Source of the DNA: Streptomyces sp. NBC_00258
GTDB taxonomy: Bacteria; Actinomycetota; Actinomycetes; Streptomycetales; Streptomycetaceae
Length of the DNA stretch: 64,000 nt
NCBI RefSeq assembly: GCF_036182465.1
Contig: NZ_CP108081.1
Span: forward strand, 8,866,001 to 8,930,000
Reading direction: 5' to 3'
The notes under the pieces are model-generated. The model saw nothing but the letters and a program-made list of their open reading frames with translations. It searched no databases and was not told the origin of the DNA. Shown here one piece after another: positions 16,970 to 25,731 of this stretch (positions are counted from its first letter, which is position 1; every line of letters starts with the position of its first letter). The translations under genes were made by a program, and so were the position numbers.

Positions 16970-17397
16970 ATGACCACCGCCGGAGACATCATGCACCGCG
17001 GCGCCCAGTGGATCCCCGCTCACGAGACGCTGGACCGTGCCGCCCAGCTGATGCGTGAGCTCAATGTGGGCGCGCTGCCCATCAGTGACGAGAACGAACG
17101 GCTCTGCGGCATCCTCACGGACCGGGACATCGTGATCGGCTGCGTGGCCATGGGCCATGACCCGGCACGCATCACCGCGGGGAGATGGCCAAGGGCACGC
17201 CGCGCTGGATCGACGCGGGCGCCGACGTGAGCGACGTACTCGGCGAGATGCAGGGGCACCAGATCCGCCGCCTTCCTGTGATCGAGAACAAGCGCCTGGT
17301 CGGGATGATCAGCGAGGCCGACCTGGCCGCGCACCTGACGGACGAACAACTCGCGGGCTGGGCCGAGAGCGTCTACGCGAAGAGCGCGGCACGCTGA
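16970..17397 (+). pseudogene. CBS-domain protein gene with a one-base frameshift
   Basis: The first frame encodes a complete CBS motif (MTTAGDIMHRGAQWIPAHETLDRAAQLM to VAMGHDPARITAG) and then leaves homology for WPRARRAG. The second CBS motif (MAKGTPRWIDAGADVSDVLGEMQGHQIRRLPVIENKRLVGMISEADLAAHL) continues in the +1 frame. Adding one base in the G-run at 17179-17182 restores a single protein of about 142 residues ending AKSAAR. Paired CBS proteins bind adenosine nucleotides. The break is either a real inactivating deletion, a programmed shift, or a sequencing error in GGGG. GGAGG lies shortly before the ATG. Confidence 0.85.
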
Positions 17398-17429
17398 CCC
17401 CGAGGTCCCCACGGCACGACCGGGACACG

Positions 17430-17460
17430 CGCTCGTCCGGCCACGCGCGCCGGACGAGCG
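17430..17460. terminator. Convergent terminator hairpin
   Basis: Perfect 12-base arms (beginning CGCTCGTCCGGC) around a seven-base loop fill the gap between the convergent CBS and corA genes. A bidirectional intrinsic-type terminator is the likely role. Confidence 0.75.
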
Positions 17461-17463
17461 GTG

Positions 17464-18591
17464 TCACAGCCAGCCGTTGCGCTTGAACCCCCTGTAGAGC
17501 GTGAAGCACGCGATGGCGATCACGCCGACGGCCAGGCCGTAGCCGAACTTCCAGTGCAGCTCCGGCATGTAGTCGAAGTTCATGCCGTAGACCCCGCAGA
17601 CCATCGTCGGCACGGCGATCAGCGCCGCCCATGCCGTGATCTTCCGCATGTCCTCGTTCTGCGCGACGCTGACCTGGGCGAGATGCGCCTGCAGAATCGA
17701 GTTGAGCAGTTCGTCGAACGCGGCTATCTGCTCGGCGGCCCGCAGCTGGTGGTCGGAGACGTCTCGGAAGTACGTCTGTATCTCCGGGTCGATCACCCGG
17801 ATCGGCCGGGTGGCGAGATCCATGATGGGACGGCCCAGCGGGACCACCGCCCGCTTCAGCTCAAGGAGTTCACGCTTGAGCTGGTAGATGCGCCCGGGGT
17901 CGGCCCGCGCGCCGTTCGCGGCGAACACGTCCGTCTCGACCTGGTCGATGTCCTCCTGCACCGAGTCCGTGACGTGCAGATAGTCGTCCACCACATGGTC
18001 CGCGATCGCGTGCAGCACCGCGGCCGGGCCCTTGGCGAGCTGCTCGGGGCGGGCCTCCAGCTCCTCGCGCAGCGGGCCGAGTGAACCGTGCCTGCCGTGT
18101 CGCACGGTGACCACGAAGTCCTGGCCGACGAACACCATGATCTCGCCGGTGTTCACCACCTCGCTGGTCGCGGTCAGTTCGGTGTGATCGACGTAGCAGA
18201 CCGTCTTGAACACCGCGAACAGCGTGTCGCCGTACCGCTCCAGCTTCGGGCGCTGGTGGGCGTCCACCGCGTCCTCGACCGCCAGCGGGTGGAGGTCGAA
18301 CAGCTCGGCGATGCCCGCGAACTCCACTTCCGTCGGCTCGTGCAGACCGAGCCAGACGAATCCGCCGTCGGCCTTGCGGACCCGCTGCACCGTCTCGACC
18401 AGATCGCGGCCGGCCGGGACCCTCGACCCCTCTTCGTACGCCACGCAGTTCACCACCGCGGTGCCCAGCGGAGACCGGGCGGGATGGCTCAGGTCGACAC
18501 GGGCGCGCCGTCGTGTCAGCCGTGCCACCCTGCGGAGGCCGCCGACCTTGCTCAGGCCCGTCACCTTCCGCAGATTCCCTGCCATGGACAT
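17464..18591 (-). CDS. corA: CorA-family magnesium/cobalt channel
   Basis: A 375-residue protein with the CorA layout: a large cytoplasmic N-terminal domain, a long helix, and two C-terminal membrane helices. The diagnostic motif YGMNF follows the first helix (ALIAVPTMVCGVYGMNFDYMPEL), and the protein ends with a basic tail after ACFTLYRGFKRN. Conserved FVWLGLHEP and HPLAVEDAVDAHQRPKLE lie in the N-terminal domain. The ATG has AGGAG at six bases; a second identical GGATCTCCT copy (read on the plus strand) lies 13 bases further, duplicating the ribosome site. It imports Mg2+ or related divalent ions at the membrane. Confidence 0.95.
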   Translation of the reverse strand: MSMAGNLRKVTGLSKVGGLRRVARLTRRRARVDLSHPARSPLGTAVVNCVAYEEGSRVPAGRDLVETVQRVRKADGGFVWLGLHEPTEVEFAGIAELFDLHPLAVEDAVDAHQRPKLERYGDTLFAVFKTVCYVDHTELTATSEVVNTGEIMVFVGQDFVVTVRHGRHGSLGPLREELEARPEQLAKGPAAVLHAIADHVVDDYLHVTDSVQEDIDQVETDVFAANGARADPGRIYQLKRELLELKRAVVPLGRPIMDLATRPIRVIDPEIQTYFRDVSDHQLRAAEQIAAFDELLNSILQAHLAQVSVAQNEDMRKITAWAALIAVPTMVCGVYGMNFDYMPELHWKFGYGLAVGVIAIACFTLYRGFKRNGWL

Positions 18592-18826
18592 CTGGATCTC
18601 CTAGCGTGGATCTCCTCGCGCCGCACTCTGCGCCTTGCCGCGGCCAGTCTGCCAGGATGTTTTGACGGCCGGGTAAGCCTGTGGGAACGGAGCATTCCGC
18701 TCCGGATTCACCATCTCGGCCGGTACTGACGAGGCGTCGACGGCTGCCGGTATGCCGAGCGCGACGCGCTGACATAGGGGAGCGTCGACCATCACGGACA
18801 AGCGGGACAACTGGGATGATCGGCGC

Positions 18827-19621
18827 ATGACGCGAACCGACGGGTATCTCCTCGACAACCGGCAGACCGAGGCGGGGCAGCGTTTCGACGCCCTCGCCGC
18901 TCTCTTCGACCCCACGACGTTCCGGCACATCGAACGGTTCGGCATCGGATCCGGCTGGCGCTGCTGGGAGGTCGGCGCGGGCGGCACGTCCGTGGTGTCC
19001 TGGCTCGCCAAGAAGGTCGGCCCCACCGGCAAGGTCGTCGCGACCGACGTCGACACCTCCTGGGCCACCTCGGCCGTCCGCCCGCCCATCGAGCTGCGCG
19101 TCCATGACGTGGGTGTGGACGAACCGCCGGGGGAGGGCTTCGATCTCGTGCACGCCCGGCTCGTCCTGGTCCATGTGGCGGACAGGGAGCGGGCGTTGCA
19201 CTCGATGATCAGAGCGCTGCGGCCCGGCGGGCGGCTCCTGGTCGAGGACGCCGACCCGGCGCTCCAGCCGCTGGCCTGCCCCGACGAGCGCGGCCCCGAA
19301 CAGCAGTTGGCCAACCGGCTGCGCCACGGGTTCCGTGAACTTCTCACCGAGCACGGCGCCGACCTCGCGTACGGGCGCCGGCTTCCGCGTCTGCTCCGCG
19401 AGGCCGGGCTGCGGCAGGTCGAGGCCGACGCGTACTTCCCGATCACCTCGCCGGCCTGTGGTGCCCTGGAGTCCGCGACGATCCGTCAGGTCCGCGACCG
19501 CCTCGTCGCCGCGGGCCTCGCCACGGACCAGGACATCGACCGGCACCTGGCGAACGTGGCCGCGGGCGGGATGGACCTGGCCACGGCGCCGCTGATCTCG
19601 GCGTGGGGGCGCAAGGTGTAG
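18827..19621 (+). CDS. SAM-dependent methyltransferase
   Basis: A 264-residue class I methyltransferase: WRCWEVGAGGTSVVSWLAKKVGPTGKVVATDVD is motif I with the acidic end of beta 2. FDLVHARLVLVHVADRERALHSMIRALRPGGRLLVEDAD supplies motifs II-III. The C-terminal half carries TLIRQVRDRLVAAG-like helices. The substrate is not evident. It is a single gene reading towards the pseudouridine kinase gene. The start ATG follows GATCGGCGC and no strong ribosome site is visible. Confidence 0.88.
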   Translation: MTRTDGYLLDNRQTEAGQRFDALAALFDPTTFRHIERFGIGSGWRCWEVGAGGTSVVSWLAKKVGPTGKVVATDVDTSWATSAVRPPIELRVHDVGVDEPPGEGFDLVHARLVLVHVADRERALHSMIRALRPGGRLLVEDADPALQPLACPDERGPEQQLANRLRHGFRELLTEHGADLAYGRRLPRLLREAGLRQVEADAYFPITSPACGALESATIRQVRDRLVAAGLATDQDIDRHLANVAAGGMDLATAPLISAWGRKV

Positions 19622-19713
19622 CAGTGCGCGGCGAGAGCGCAGCGCACTGCGAGGGTCGAAGGGCTCGTGCCTCGCCGCCGCGAGCCTCGGACGCTCACGC
19701 CTCAGTAGCCGAC

Positions 19714-19785
19714 CCGGGGCGGATCCGGGTCGATCCGTTCTGACCGGGGCGGATCAGGATCGATCGGGTCTGCCCGGGGCGGATC
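19714..19785. repeat. 30-bp tandem repeat
   Basis: The segment beginning CCGGGGCGGATC recurs at 19714, 19744 and 19774, an exact 30-base period with small differences between copies. It lies between the convergent methyltransferase and kinase genes, just past the kinase stop. Confidence 0.7.
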
Positions 19786-19810
19786 GTGGCGGCCCGCGGG
19801 CCCGGGAGGC

Positions 19811-20731
19811 CTACGCGTTCGTCGTCGGCCTCCCGCCCACCTGTTCCACCGCCCGTGCCCCGGCCCGGCACCCCTCCGCGGCGGCTTCCTCCGGGCGGGT
19901 GCCCGCGAGGAGCGCGGCCAGGAAGGCTCCGGTGAAGGCGTCCCCGGCACCCGTGGTGTCGACCGGGGTCGCGGCCACCGCCGGAACCCGGGCTCGGACC
20001 TCCCCCGACCGGGCGACCAGGGCTCCCGCCCCGCCCTGTTTGACCACCACCAGCGGGACGTGGCGGCTCAACTTGGCCGCCGCGTCCGCCGGATCGGGCA
20101 GACCGGTCAACAGACAGGCCTCGTCCCGGCTGGGCAGCAGGACGTCGACGCCCTCGGTGAGCGCGAGGAAGCGGTCCACGCCCAGTTCCGTGAGGAATCC
20201 CGCCGACGCCGGATCCACGCTCACCGGCACCCCGCGCGCGCGTGCCGACTCCACCGCAACCGTCACCAGCGCACGGCACGACTCGGAGAAGAACAGATAG
20301 CCCGACAGATGCAGCCGGGCGACACCGTCGAGCAGTGACTCCGACCAGTCGCCGGGCGTGAGCCGCAGGGCCGCACCGCTGTCCGTGAGGAAGGTGCGCT
20401 CCGCCGAAGCGCCCATGTCCACCAGGCAGACCACCGTCCCGGTCGGCGCCTCGGGGTCGATGACCAGGAGAGGGCGCACTCCCGAAGTGGCCAGCTCGCG
20501 CTCGTGCCACGCGGCGGAGTCCATGCCCACCTTGCCGAGCAGCCGGACCTCCGTGCCGTCCCGGCGGGCCGCCCAGCACGCGACGTTGGCGCCCGCGCCG
20601 CCCGGCACGGTCCGGACGACGGCGGCCGTGTCGGTGCCGGCCGCGAGCGGCCCGCGGTGCCGGGCGACGACGTCCGTGACGACGTCGCCGACAACCAGGA
20701 GAGCCCCGCCGGGGCCGCTCGCCCCGGTCAC
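19811..20731 (-). CDS. psuK: PfkB-family carbohydrate kinase, probably pseudouridine kinase
   Basis: A 306-residue ribokinase-fold protein. VPGGAGANVACWAARRDGTEVRLLGKVGMDSAA is the N-terminal PfkB signature, and VDTTGAGDAFTGAFLAALLAG holds the catalytic Asp. The GTG start overlaps the TGA of the upstream glycosidase gene by four bases, so the two are translationally coupled. With that partner the likely role is phosphorylation of pseudouridine to its 5'-phosphate, followed by cleavage to uracil and ribose 5-phosphate. The kinase assignment rests on context; sequence alone shows only PfkB. Confidence 0.85.
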   Translation of the reverse strand: MTGASGPGGALLVVGDVVTDVVARHRGPLAAGTDTAAVVRTVPGGAGANVACWAARRDGTEVRLLGKVGMDSAAWHERELATSGVRPLLVIDPEAPTGTVVCLVDMGASAERTFLTDSGAALRLTPGDWSESLLDGVARLHLSGYLFFSESCRALVTVAVESARARGVPVSVDPASAGFLTELGVDRFLALTEGVDVLLPSRDEACLLTGLPDPADAAAKLSRHVPLVVVKQGGAGALVARSGEVRARVPAVAATPVDTTGAGDAFTGAFLAALLAGTRPEEAAAEGCRAGARAVEQVGGRPTTNA

Positions 20732-21633
20732 GCGCCTGCCCAGGCCGCCGCGATCCGTCCCGCGAGCCGCACGTTGCCGCGTACCGCCGCCAGATTGGCG
20801 CTCAGCGACGCCCCTTCGGTGTGGCGCACCAGGTAGCCGAGGAGGAACGGGGTCACCGCCTGGCCGCTCACGCCCTCCGCCTCGCACGCGTTCAGCGCGT
20901 CGGCGAGCACGCGCGCGTGGAGCTCGGGATCGAGCTGCTCCGCCTCCGGCACCGGGTTGGCGACGATCAGCGCCGACTCGGGTCCGTCGAGCGCGTCCTG
21001 CGCGCGCATGACGGCCGCGACCTCGCCGGGCGACTCCAGGGTCCAGTCCACCGGGTGACCCGAGTCGGACAGATAGAAGCCGGGGAAGTGCGCTGTCGCG
21101 TATCCGGCGACCGCGACGCCCAGCGTCTCCAGCCGCTGCAGGGTCGCCGGCACATCCAGGATCGACTTCACCCCCGCGCACACCACCGTGATCCGGGTCC
21201 GTGCCAGGAGCCCCAGATCGGCGGACTCGTCCTGCGTCACCGTCCACTCCCGGTGTACGCCGCCGAGCCCGCCCGTCGCGAACACCCGTACGCCCGCCTG
21301 CGCGGCCAGCAGCGCGGTCGCCGACACCGTGGTCGCGCCGCTGACCCCCGCGGCGACCGCGAGCGGCAGATCGCGATGCCCGAGCTTGCGGATGCCGTCC
21401 TCGTTGGCGACCCGCTCCAGCTGCTCCTTGTCGAGACCCACGCGGGGCTTCCCGTCGAGCACGGCGATCGTCGCGGGAACGGCACCCTCCCGGCGTACGG
21501 CGTCCTCCAGCTCCAGTGCCACCTGGAGATTGCGCGGACGCGGCAGCCCGTGCGCGATGATCGTGGACTCCAGTGCCACCACGGGCCGCCCCGCGGCGAG
21601 CGCCTCCCGTACCTCTTCGGAAACCACCAGCAC
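20728..21633 (-). CDS. psuG: Pseudouridine-5'-phosphate glycosidase
   Basis: A 301-residue protein. VVALESTIIAHGLPRPRNLQVALELEDAVRREGAVPATIAVLDG at the N-terminus is the start of the PsuG/YeiN family. GLDKEQLERVA, TATVSATALLAAQAGVRVFATGGLGGVHR-like segments and CAGVKSILDVPATLQRLETLGVAVAGY follow. The enzyme splits pseudouridine 5'-phosphate to uracil and ribose 5-phosphate. The GTG at 21633 is preceded by AGGAGG; the longer open frame to 21750 is rejected. It forms a two-gene operon with the kinase for RNA-derived nucleoside salvage. Confidence 0.93.
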   Translation of the reverse strand: MLVVSEEVREALAAGRPVVALESTIIAHGLPRPRNLQVALELEDAVRREGAVPATIAVLDGKPRVGLDKEQLERVANEDGIRKLGHRDLPLAVAAGVSGATTVSATALLAAQAGVRVFATGGLGGVHREWTVTQDESADLGLLARTRITVVCAGVKSILDVPATLQRLETLGVAVAGYATAHFPGFYLSDSGHPVDWTLESPGEVAAVMRAQDALDGPESALIVANPVPEAEQLDPELHARVLADALNACEAEGVSGQAVTPFLLGYLVRHTEGASLSANLAAVRGNVRLAGRIAAAWAGA

Positions 21634-21731
21634 GCGCGTGCCTCCTGTCTGTCGGTTCTCCCTCATCCCTGGCGGGTGACGCGCCCGGCCAAACCCTTGC
21701 GACCAGCACAACGGGGCAGCAGCCTGGGGCC

Positions 21732-22160
21732 ATGACGGACAACTCGACACGTCTCGACCATGTCGTCCTCTGGGTACGCGACCCCGTGGCCTCGGCCGAC
21801 TTCTACGAGAAGGCGCTGGGCCTTGAGCCCATCAGGGTCACCGAGTTCGCCGCGGGGAAGGTGTCCTTCCCCTCCGTGCGCCTCAACGAGGAGACCATCT
21901 TCGACCTCGCGCCCCTGACGATGGCCCCCCGCATGGACGTCGTCCGCGACGCGGCCGCCAGCGCGGGTCACCCGGTCAACCACGTATGCCTGTCCCTCCC
22001 GGGCGAGGACTTCGACGCGCTCCGCGCCCGCCTGGAGGAGCGTGCCGTCCCCCTCTCGGACTTCACCCACGACGCGTACGGCGCCCGCGGAAAGGCCAGG
22101 CGGAGCTTCTACTTCCGGGACCCGGACGGGAACGTCTTCGAGGCGCGGCACTACGACTAG
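21732..22160 (+). CDS. VOC (glyoxalase/bleomycin-resistance fold) protein
   Basis: A 142-residue protein with two paired beta-alpha-beta-beta-beta modules: LDHVVLWVRDPVASADFYEKALGLEP at the start, and HVCLSLPGEDFDALRARLEERAV with SFYFRDPDGNVFEARHYD at the end. The His of LDH and the Glu of FEARHYD are the usual metal ligands. The role could be an isomerase, dioxygenase or resistance protein; the sequence does not decide. It is divergent from psuG and ends at a strong shared terminator. Confidence 0.88.
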   Translation: MTDNSTRLDHVVLWVRDPVASADFYEKALGLEPIRVTEFAAGKVSFPSVRLNEETIFDLAPLTMAPRMDVVRDAAASAGHPVNHVCLSLPGEDFDALRARLEERAVPLSDFTHDAYGARGKARRSFYFRDPDGNVFEARHYD

Positions 22161-22192
22161 CTCTCAGGTACGAGTAGCTTCCAGGCACGAGC

Positions 22193-22222
22193 AAGGGTGT
22201 CCACGCGCGCGTGGACACCCTT
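22193..22222. terminator. Perfect palindromic bidirectional terminator
   Basis: A perfect 30-base palindrome (arms of 15, beginning AAGGGTGTCCACGCG) is followed by TTTT on the plus strand. It lies between the convergent VOC and formaldehyde dehydrogenase genes. Its centre is the motif ACGCGCGCGT. Confidence 0.85.
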
Positions 22223-22236
22223 TTGGCCTCCGGGGC

Positions 22237-23463
22237 TCAGACAGGCCTCGCTCCGTTCAGTGCCCCATGCGGATCGAGAACGTACTTGCGGCTGGCGCCC
22301 TGATCGAACTCGGCGTAACCGCGCGGAGCGTCCTCCAGACCGATCACCGTCGCGTTGACGGCCTTGGCGATGTGCACCCGCTCGTGAAGGATCGCCTTCA
22401 TCAGCCCCCGGTGGTACTGCATCACCGGACACTGACCGGTCGTGAAGCGGTGGCTCTTCGCCCACCCCAGACCGAGCCGTACCTTCAGCGTCCCGGTACG
22501 CGCGTCCTGGTCGATCCCGCCGGGGTCGTCCGTTACGTACAGGCCCGGAATGCCGAGCGCGCCACCCGCGCGCGTGATGCCCATCAGCGAGTTGAGGACC
22601 GTGGCGGGAGCCTCAGGGGCGTCGGGACCGTGGGCCCGCGCCTCGAAACCGACCGCGTCCACGGCCACGTCCACCTCCGGTTCACCCAGGAGCTGGTCGA
22701 TCTGCTCGCCCACGTCGCCCCGGCTGACGTCGACCGTCTCGCAGCCGAAACTCCTGGCCTGCGCGAGACGTTCGTCGTTCAGGTCGCCGACGATGACGAC
22801 GGCGGCGCCCAGCAACTGCGCCGACGCCGCGGCCGCGAGACCGACCGGCCCCGCCCCGGCGACGTACACCGTCGAGCCGACCCCGGCACCCGCGGTCACC
22901 GCGCCGTGGAACCCGGTCGGGAAGATGTCCGACAGCATGGTCAGATCGAGGAGCTTCTCGCGCGCCTGGTCCCGGTCCGGGAACCGCAGCAGGTTGAAGT
23001 CCGCGTACGGGACCATGGCGTACTCCGCCTGGCCGCCGACCCAGCCGCCCATGTCGACATAGCCGTAGGCCGCCCCGGGGCGGGCCGGGTTGACGTTCAG
23101 ACAGATGCCGGTCTTGCGTTCCTTGCAGTTGCGGCACCGTCCGCATGCGATGTTGAACGGCACCGAGACGATGTCCCCGACCTCGACGAACTCGACGTCC
23201 GGGCCTCGCTCCACGACCTCCCCGGTGATTTCGTGCCCGAGAACGAGCCCTTCGGGCGCTGTCGTACGGCCGCGCACCATGTGCTGGTCGCTGCCACAGA
23301 TGTTGCTGGCGAGCACTTTGAGGATGACTCCGTGCCGGCACTTGCGGCCGATGTTCGCGGATGCCACCCCTGGCCCGTCCTGCAGTTCGAGCGTCGGGTA
23401 GTCGATGGTCCTGACTTCCACCGCGCCCGGCTTGAGATACGCGACTGCCCTGTTCCCGCTCAT
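22237..23463 (-). CDS. fdhA: Glutathione-independent formaldehyde dehydrogenase (zinc ADH family)
   Basis: A 408-residue medium-chain zinc dehydrogenase. NICGSDQHMVRGRTTAPEGLVLGHEITGEVVE carries the catalytic Cys, His and Glu. CGRCRNCKERKTGIC holds the four structural-zinc cysteines. VAGAGPVGLAAAASAQLLGAAVVIVGD binds NAD. PGAAYGYVDMGGWVGGQAEY and VHIAKAVNATVIGLEDAPRGYAEFDQGA are typical of the Pseudomonas-type formaldehyde dismutase/dehydrogenase group. It likely oxidises formaldehyde or other aldehydes without a thiol cofactor. It is monocistronic; the neighbouring MFS gene lies downstream of nothing obvious in the same pathway. Confidence 0.9.
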   Translation of the reverse strand: MSGNRAVAYLKPGAVEVRTIDYPTLELQDGPGVASANIGRKCRHGVILKVLASNICGSDQHMVRGRTTAPEGLVLGHEITGEVVERGPDVEFVEVGDIVSVPFNIACGRCRNCKERKTGICLNVNPARPGAAYGYVDMGGWVGGQAEYAMVPYADFNLLRFPDRDQAREKLLDLTMLSDIFPTGFHGAVTAGAGVGSTVYVAGAGPVGLAAAASAQLLGAAVVIVGDLNDERLAQARSFGCETVDVSRGDVGEQIDQLLGEPEVDVAVDAVGFEARAHGPDAPEAPATVLNSLMGITRAGGALGIPGLYVTDDPGGIDQDARTGTLKVRLGLGWAKSHRFTTGQCPVMQYHRGLMKAILHERVHIAKAVNATVIGLEDAPRGYAEFDQGASRKYVLDPHGALNGARPV

Positions 23464-23579
23464 ACGTGATCGCCGTCCCTTCGGCCCCGTGATTTCGGAT
23501 GCCAGTGGCTGTGCGCATGGCGGAGTCTGCTACCGCCGCACCGTTCCGGCCAGCCTTCGCGCGGGTCTCTGTGGGTTCG

Positions 23580-24851
23580 TCAGGATGTGGCGGGCCGGCC
23601 TCGGGTGAACAGCGCCAGCGCGCCGAGCGGCAGCAGCAGACAGGCGGCCACGAGATTCAGCCAGCCGTAGCTCGCCTGGGCGACGACGAGGCCGGCCGCC
23701 GCCCCGCCGAGACCCGCCGCGGTGTTCATGGTCAGGTCGGACAGGCCCTGTGCGGCGGCACGTGCGGGTTGCGGCACGGAGTCCGTCAGGAGCGCGGAGC
23801 CGGAGACCAGACCGGCCGACCAGCCGAGACCCAGCAGGAAGAGCCCGGCGGCGGTCTGCGTGTGACTGGCGCCCGCGGTGCCGGCCAGCAGCGCCGCGCA
23901 GGCCAGCAGCCCCACGGCGATGCCGATCACCGCCGGCCGCCCGAGCCGGTCGGAAAGCCGGCCCATGACGGGCGAGAACGCGTACATGCCCGCGATGTGG
24001 ATGCTGATGACCAGCCCGATCAGATCGATGCTCGCGCCGTGGTGACCGAGATCGACCGGTGTCATCGACATGACCGACACCATCGCCGTGTGCGAGACGG
24101 CCACGGTCACGAGGGCCAGCCGGGCCCGCGGCGACGCCCGGACGGCGGCCGCCCCCGCCCGTATGGAACGTGCGGCGGGGGCCTGATCCTCGACCGGCGC
24201 CAGCGCACGCGCGGTGAGCAGCGGGTCGGGCCGCAGCAGCACCGCGACCAGGAGCGCCGATATGAGGAAGACTCCGGCCGCCCAGAGGAAGGGGCCCGCC
24301 GCCTCCGGTATGCCGAGTCCGGAGACGCTGCGACCGGCGGGCGCGGCGATGTTGGGGCCGAGGACCGCGCCGATCGTCGTGGCCCACACGACGTTCGAGA
24401 TGGCGCGGGCCCGCCGCTCCGGCTCGGCCAGGTCCGCTGCCGCGAAGCGCGCCTGCAGATTCGCGGACGAGGCCGCGCCGAAGCCCGCCATGCCGAGCAG
24501 CAGCAGCGGAAAGTTGTTCATCGCCGCGCCGACCATGACGGTCCCCGCGCCCAATGCTCCGATGAGGTACGCCAGCACGAGCCCCGGCCGGCGGCCGCGC
24601 GCGGTCATCAGTGCGGCGAGCGGCACGGAGAGCACGGCCGTCCCCGTGACCGTCGCGGTGGGTGCCAGCCCGGCCAGCGACTCGGTGCCGGCGACCTCCT
24701 GGGCCAGTACGACCGCGAGCGCGATACCGGTGGCCACACCCAGCCCGCCGAGGATCTGACTGGCGACGAGAACGGCGGATATCCGGCGACGCAGGGCCGG
24801 CAGTGCCTCCGCGTCGACAGGTCCGGCGACCGGTCGCTCGACGGCCGTCAC
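23580..24851 (-). CDS. MFS transporter
   Basis: About 423 residues with 12 predicted helices. The A-like loop is LMTARGRRPGLVLAYLIG; the second-half equivalent is VMGRLSDRLGRPAVIGIAVG. No signature fixes the substrate; the pattern fits drug:H+ antiporters. The GTG at 24851 was chosen because homology-like sequence begins shortly after it (ALPALRRRISAVLVASQILGGLGVATG). There is no strong ribosome site, so the start remains uncertain, and the longer frame extends to 25031. Confidence 0.85.
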   Translation of the reverse strand: MTAVERPVAGPVDAEALPALRRRISAVLVASQILGGLGVATGIALAVVLAQEVAGTESLAGLAPTATVTGTAVLSVPLAALMTARGRRPGLVLAYLIGALGAGTVMVGAAMNNFPLLLLGMAGFGAASSANLQARFAAADLAEPERRARAISNVVWATTIGAVLGPNIAAPAGRSVSGLGIPEAAGPFLWAAGVFLISALLVAVLLRPDPLLTARALAPVEDQAPAARSIRAGAAAVRASPRARLALVTVAVSHTAMVSVMSMTPVDLGHHGASIDLIGLVISIHIAGMYAFSPVMGRLSDRLGRPAVIGIAVGLLACAALLAGTAGASHTQTAAGLFLLGLGWSAGLVSGSALLTDSVPQPARAAAQGLSDLTMNTAAGLGGAAAGLVVAQASYGWLNLVAACLLLPLGALALFTRGRPATS

Positions 24852-25085
24852 CGGCAGCGCCCAGCGGCAGTACAACTGAACGCGCCTACCCAGCCCGCCG
24901 CTGCGAACCGCACCGTTTCGGACACATCCCCGTGCGTGATCGATGTGGTCACCGGCGCATCCTCCCCCTGGTCCTGAGCTCAGGACACCTTCACGACAAC
25001 AGCGACCCCACGGCCGAGCGCTTCGAGGCACCCCTCGGCACGGAGGCAGCTTCAGCCCGAAGGCATCATCAGCACCGAGGCACCC

Positions 25086-25640
25086 TCAGAACAACGGCTC
25101 CGGCAGCACCCCTTCCAGCGCCAGCAGCTTCCGCTTGGTCTCCAGGCCGCCCCCGAACCCGCCGATGCCGCCGTCACTCTCCACCACCCGGTGGCACGGC
25201 ACGACGACCGGCAGCGGATTGGCGCCCATGGCCATGCCCACGGCCTGGGCCGCACCCGGCTGGCCGACCCGCCGGGCCAGGTCGCCGTACCCGACCACAG
25301 ACCCGAACGGAACGCCGGATGCCAGCTCGCGCAGCACCTGGCGGTTGAAGCCGGAGATCAGGGACCAGTCCAGCGGCAGCTCGAAGTCCTTGCGCCCGCC
25401 CGCGAAGTACGCCGCCATCTGACGTATCGCCTCGGCCAGGAGCGGGGACTCCGGTGCCTCGACGGGCTCGGTGCCGAATCGGGACGCGAGCCGGTCGAGC
25501 GCCTTGTCGCGCACCGCGTCCGTGGCGTGGAAACCGACGCTGACCAGGCCTTCGCCGGTCGCTGCCAGCAGCAGCGGACCGATGTCGCTGTCGACGACGG
25601 CCCACACCACCTGCTGCTCGTTCTGCCCATGGCTGTCCAT
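25086..25640 (-). CDS. ogt: Methylated-DNA--protein-cysteine methyltransferase
   Basis: A 184-residue Ada-C/Ogt protein. The acceptor-cysteine motif VVVPCHRVVESDGGIGGFGGGLETKRKLLALEG is complete, preceded by VPFGSVVGYGDLARRVGQPGAAQAVGMAMGANP, the helix-turn-helix that grips DNA. It transfers O6-alkyl groups from guanine to its own Cys, a one-use repair. The ATG at 25640 lies seven bases after the -10 hexamer of a DNA-damage-type promoter, so the message is probably leaderless. An in-frame start at 25682 would lie upstream of that promoter's start point and is rejected. Confidence 0.95.
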   Translation of the reverse strand: MDSHGQNEQQVVWAVVDSDIGPLLLAATGEGLVSVGFHATDAVRDKALDRLASRFGTEPVEAPESPLLAEAIRQMAAYFAGGRKDFELPLDWSLISGFNRQVLRELASGVPFGSVVGYGDLARRVGQPGAAQAVGMAMGANPLPVVVPCHRVVESDGGIGGFGGGLETKRKLLALEGVLPEPLF

Positions 25641-25647
25641 GCGCTCC

Positions 25648-25670
25648 ACGGTACGGCGCACCACTGACAA
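25648..25670 (-). promoter_or_regulatory. PafBC/RecA-NDp-type promoter of ogt
   Basis: Read on the minus strand: TTGTCAGTG, eight bases, TACCGT. This exactly matches the mycobacterial RecA-NDp consensus (TTGTCRGTG-N8-TANNNT) that is activated by PafBC after DNA damage. The spacing to the ATG predicts a leaderless ogt transcript. Confidence 0.8.
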
Positions 25671-25671
25671 C

Positions 25672-25711
25672 GCCGGTGGCACGGACGCATGCGAGCGTCC
25701 GTGCCACCGGC
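25672..25711. terminator. Terminator between the glycerophosphodiesterase gene and ogt
   Basis: A perfect 17-base stem (arm beginning GCCGGTGGCACGG) with a six-base loop. It abuts the -35 element of the ogt promoter and should insulate ogt from read-through of the upstream glycerophosphodiesterase gene. Confidence 0.8.
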
Positions 25712-25731
25712 GAGAGCTGGTGAAGGCGGGG

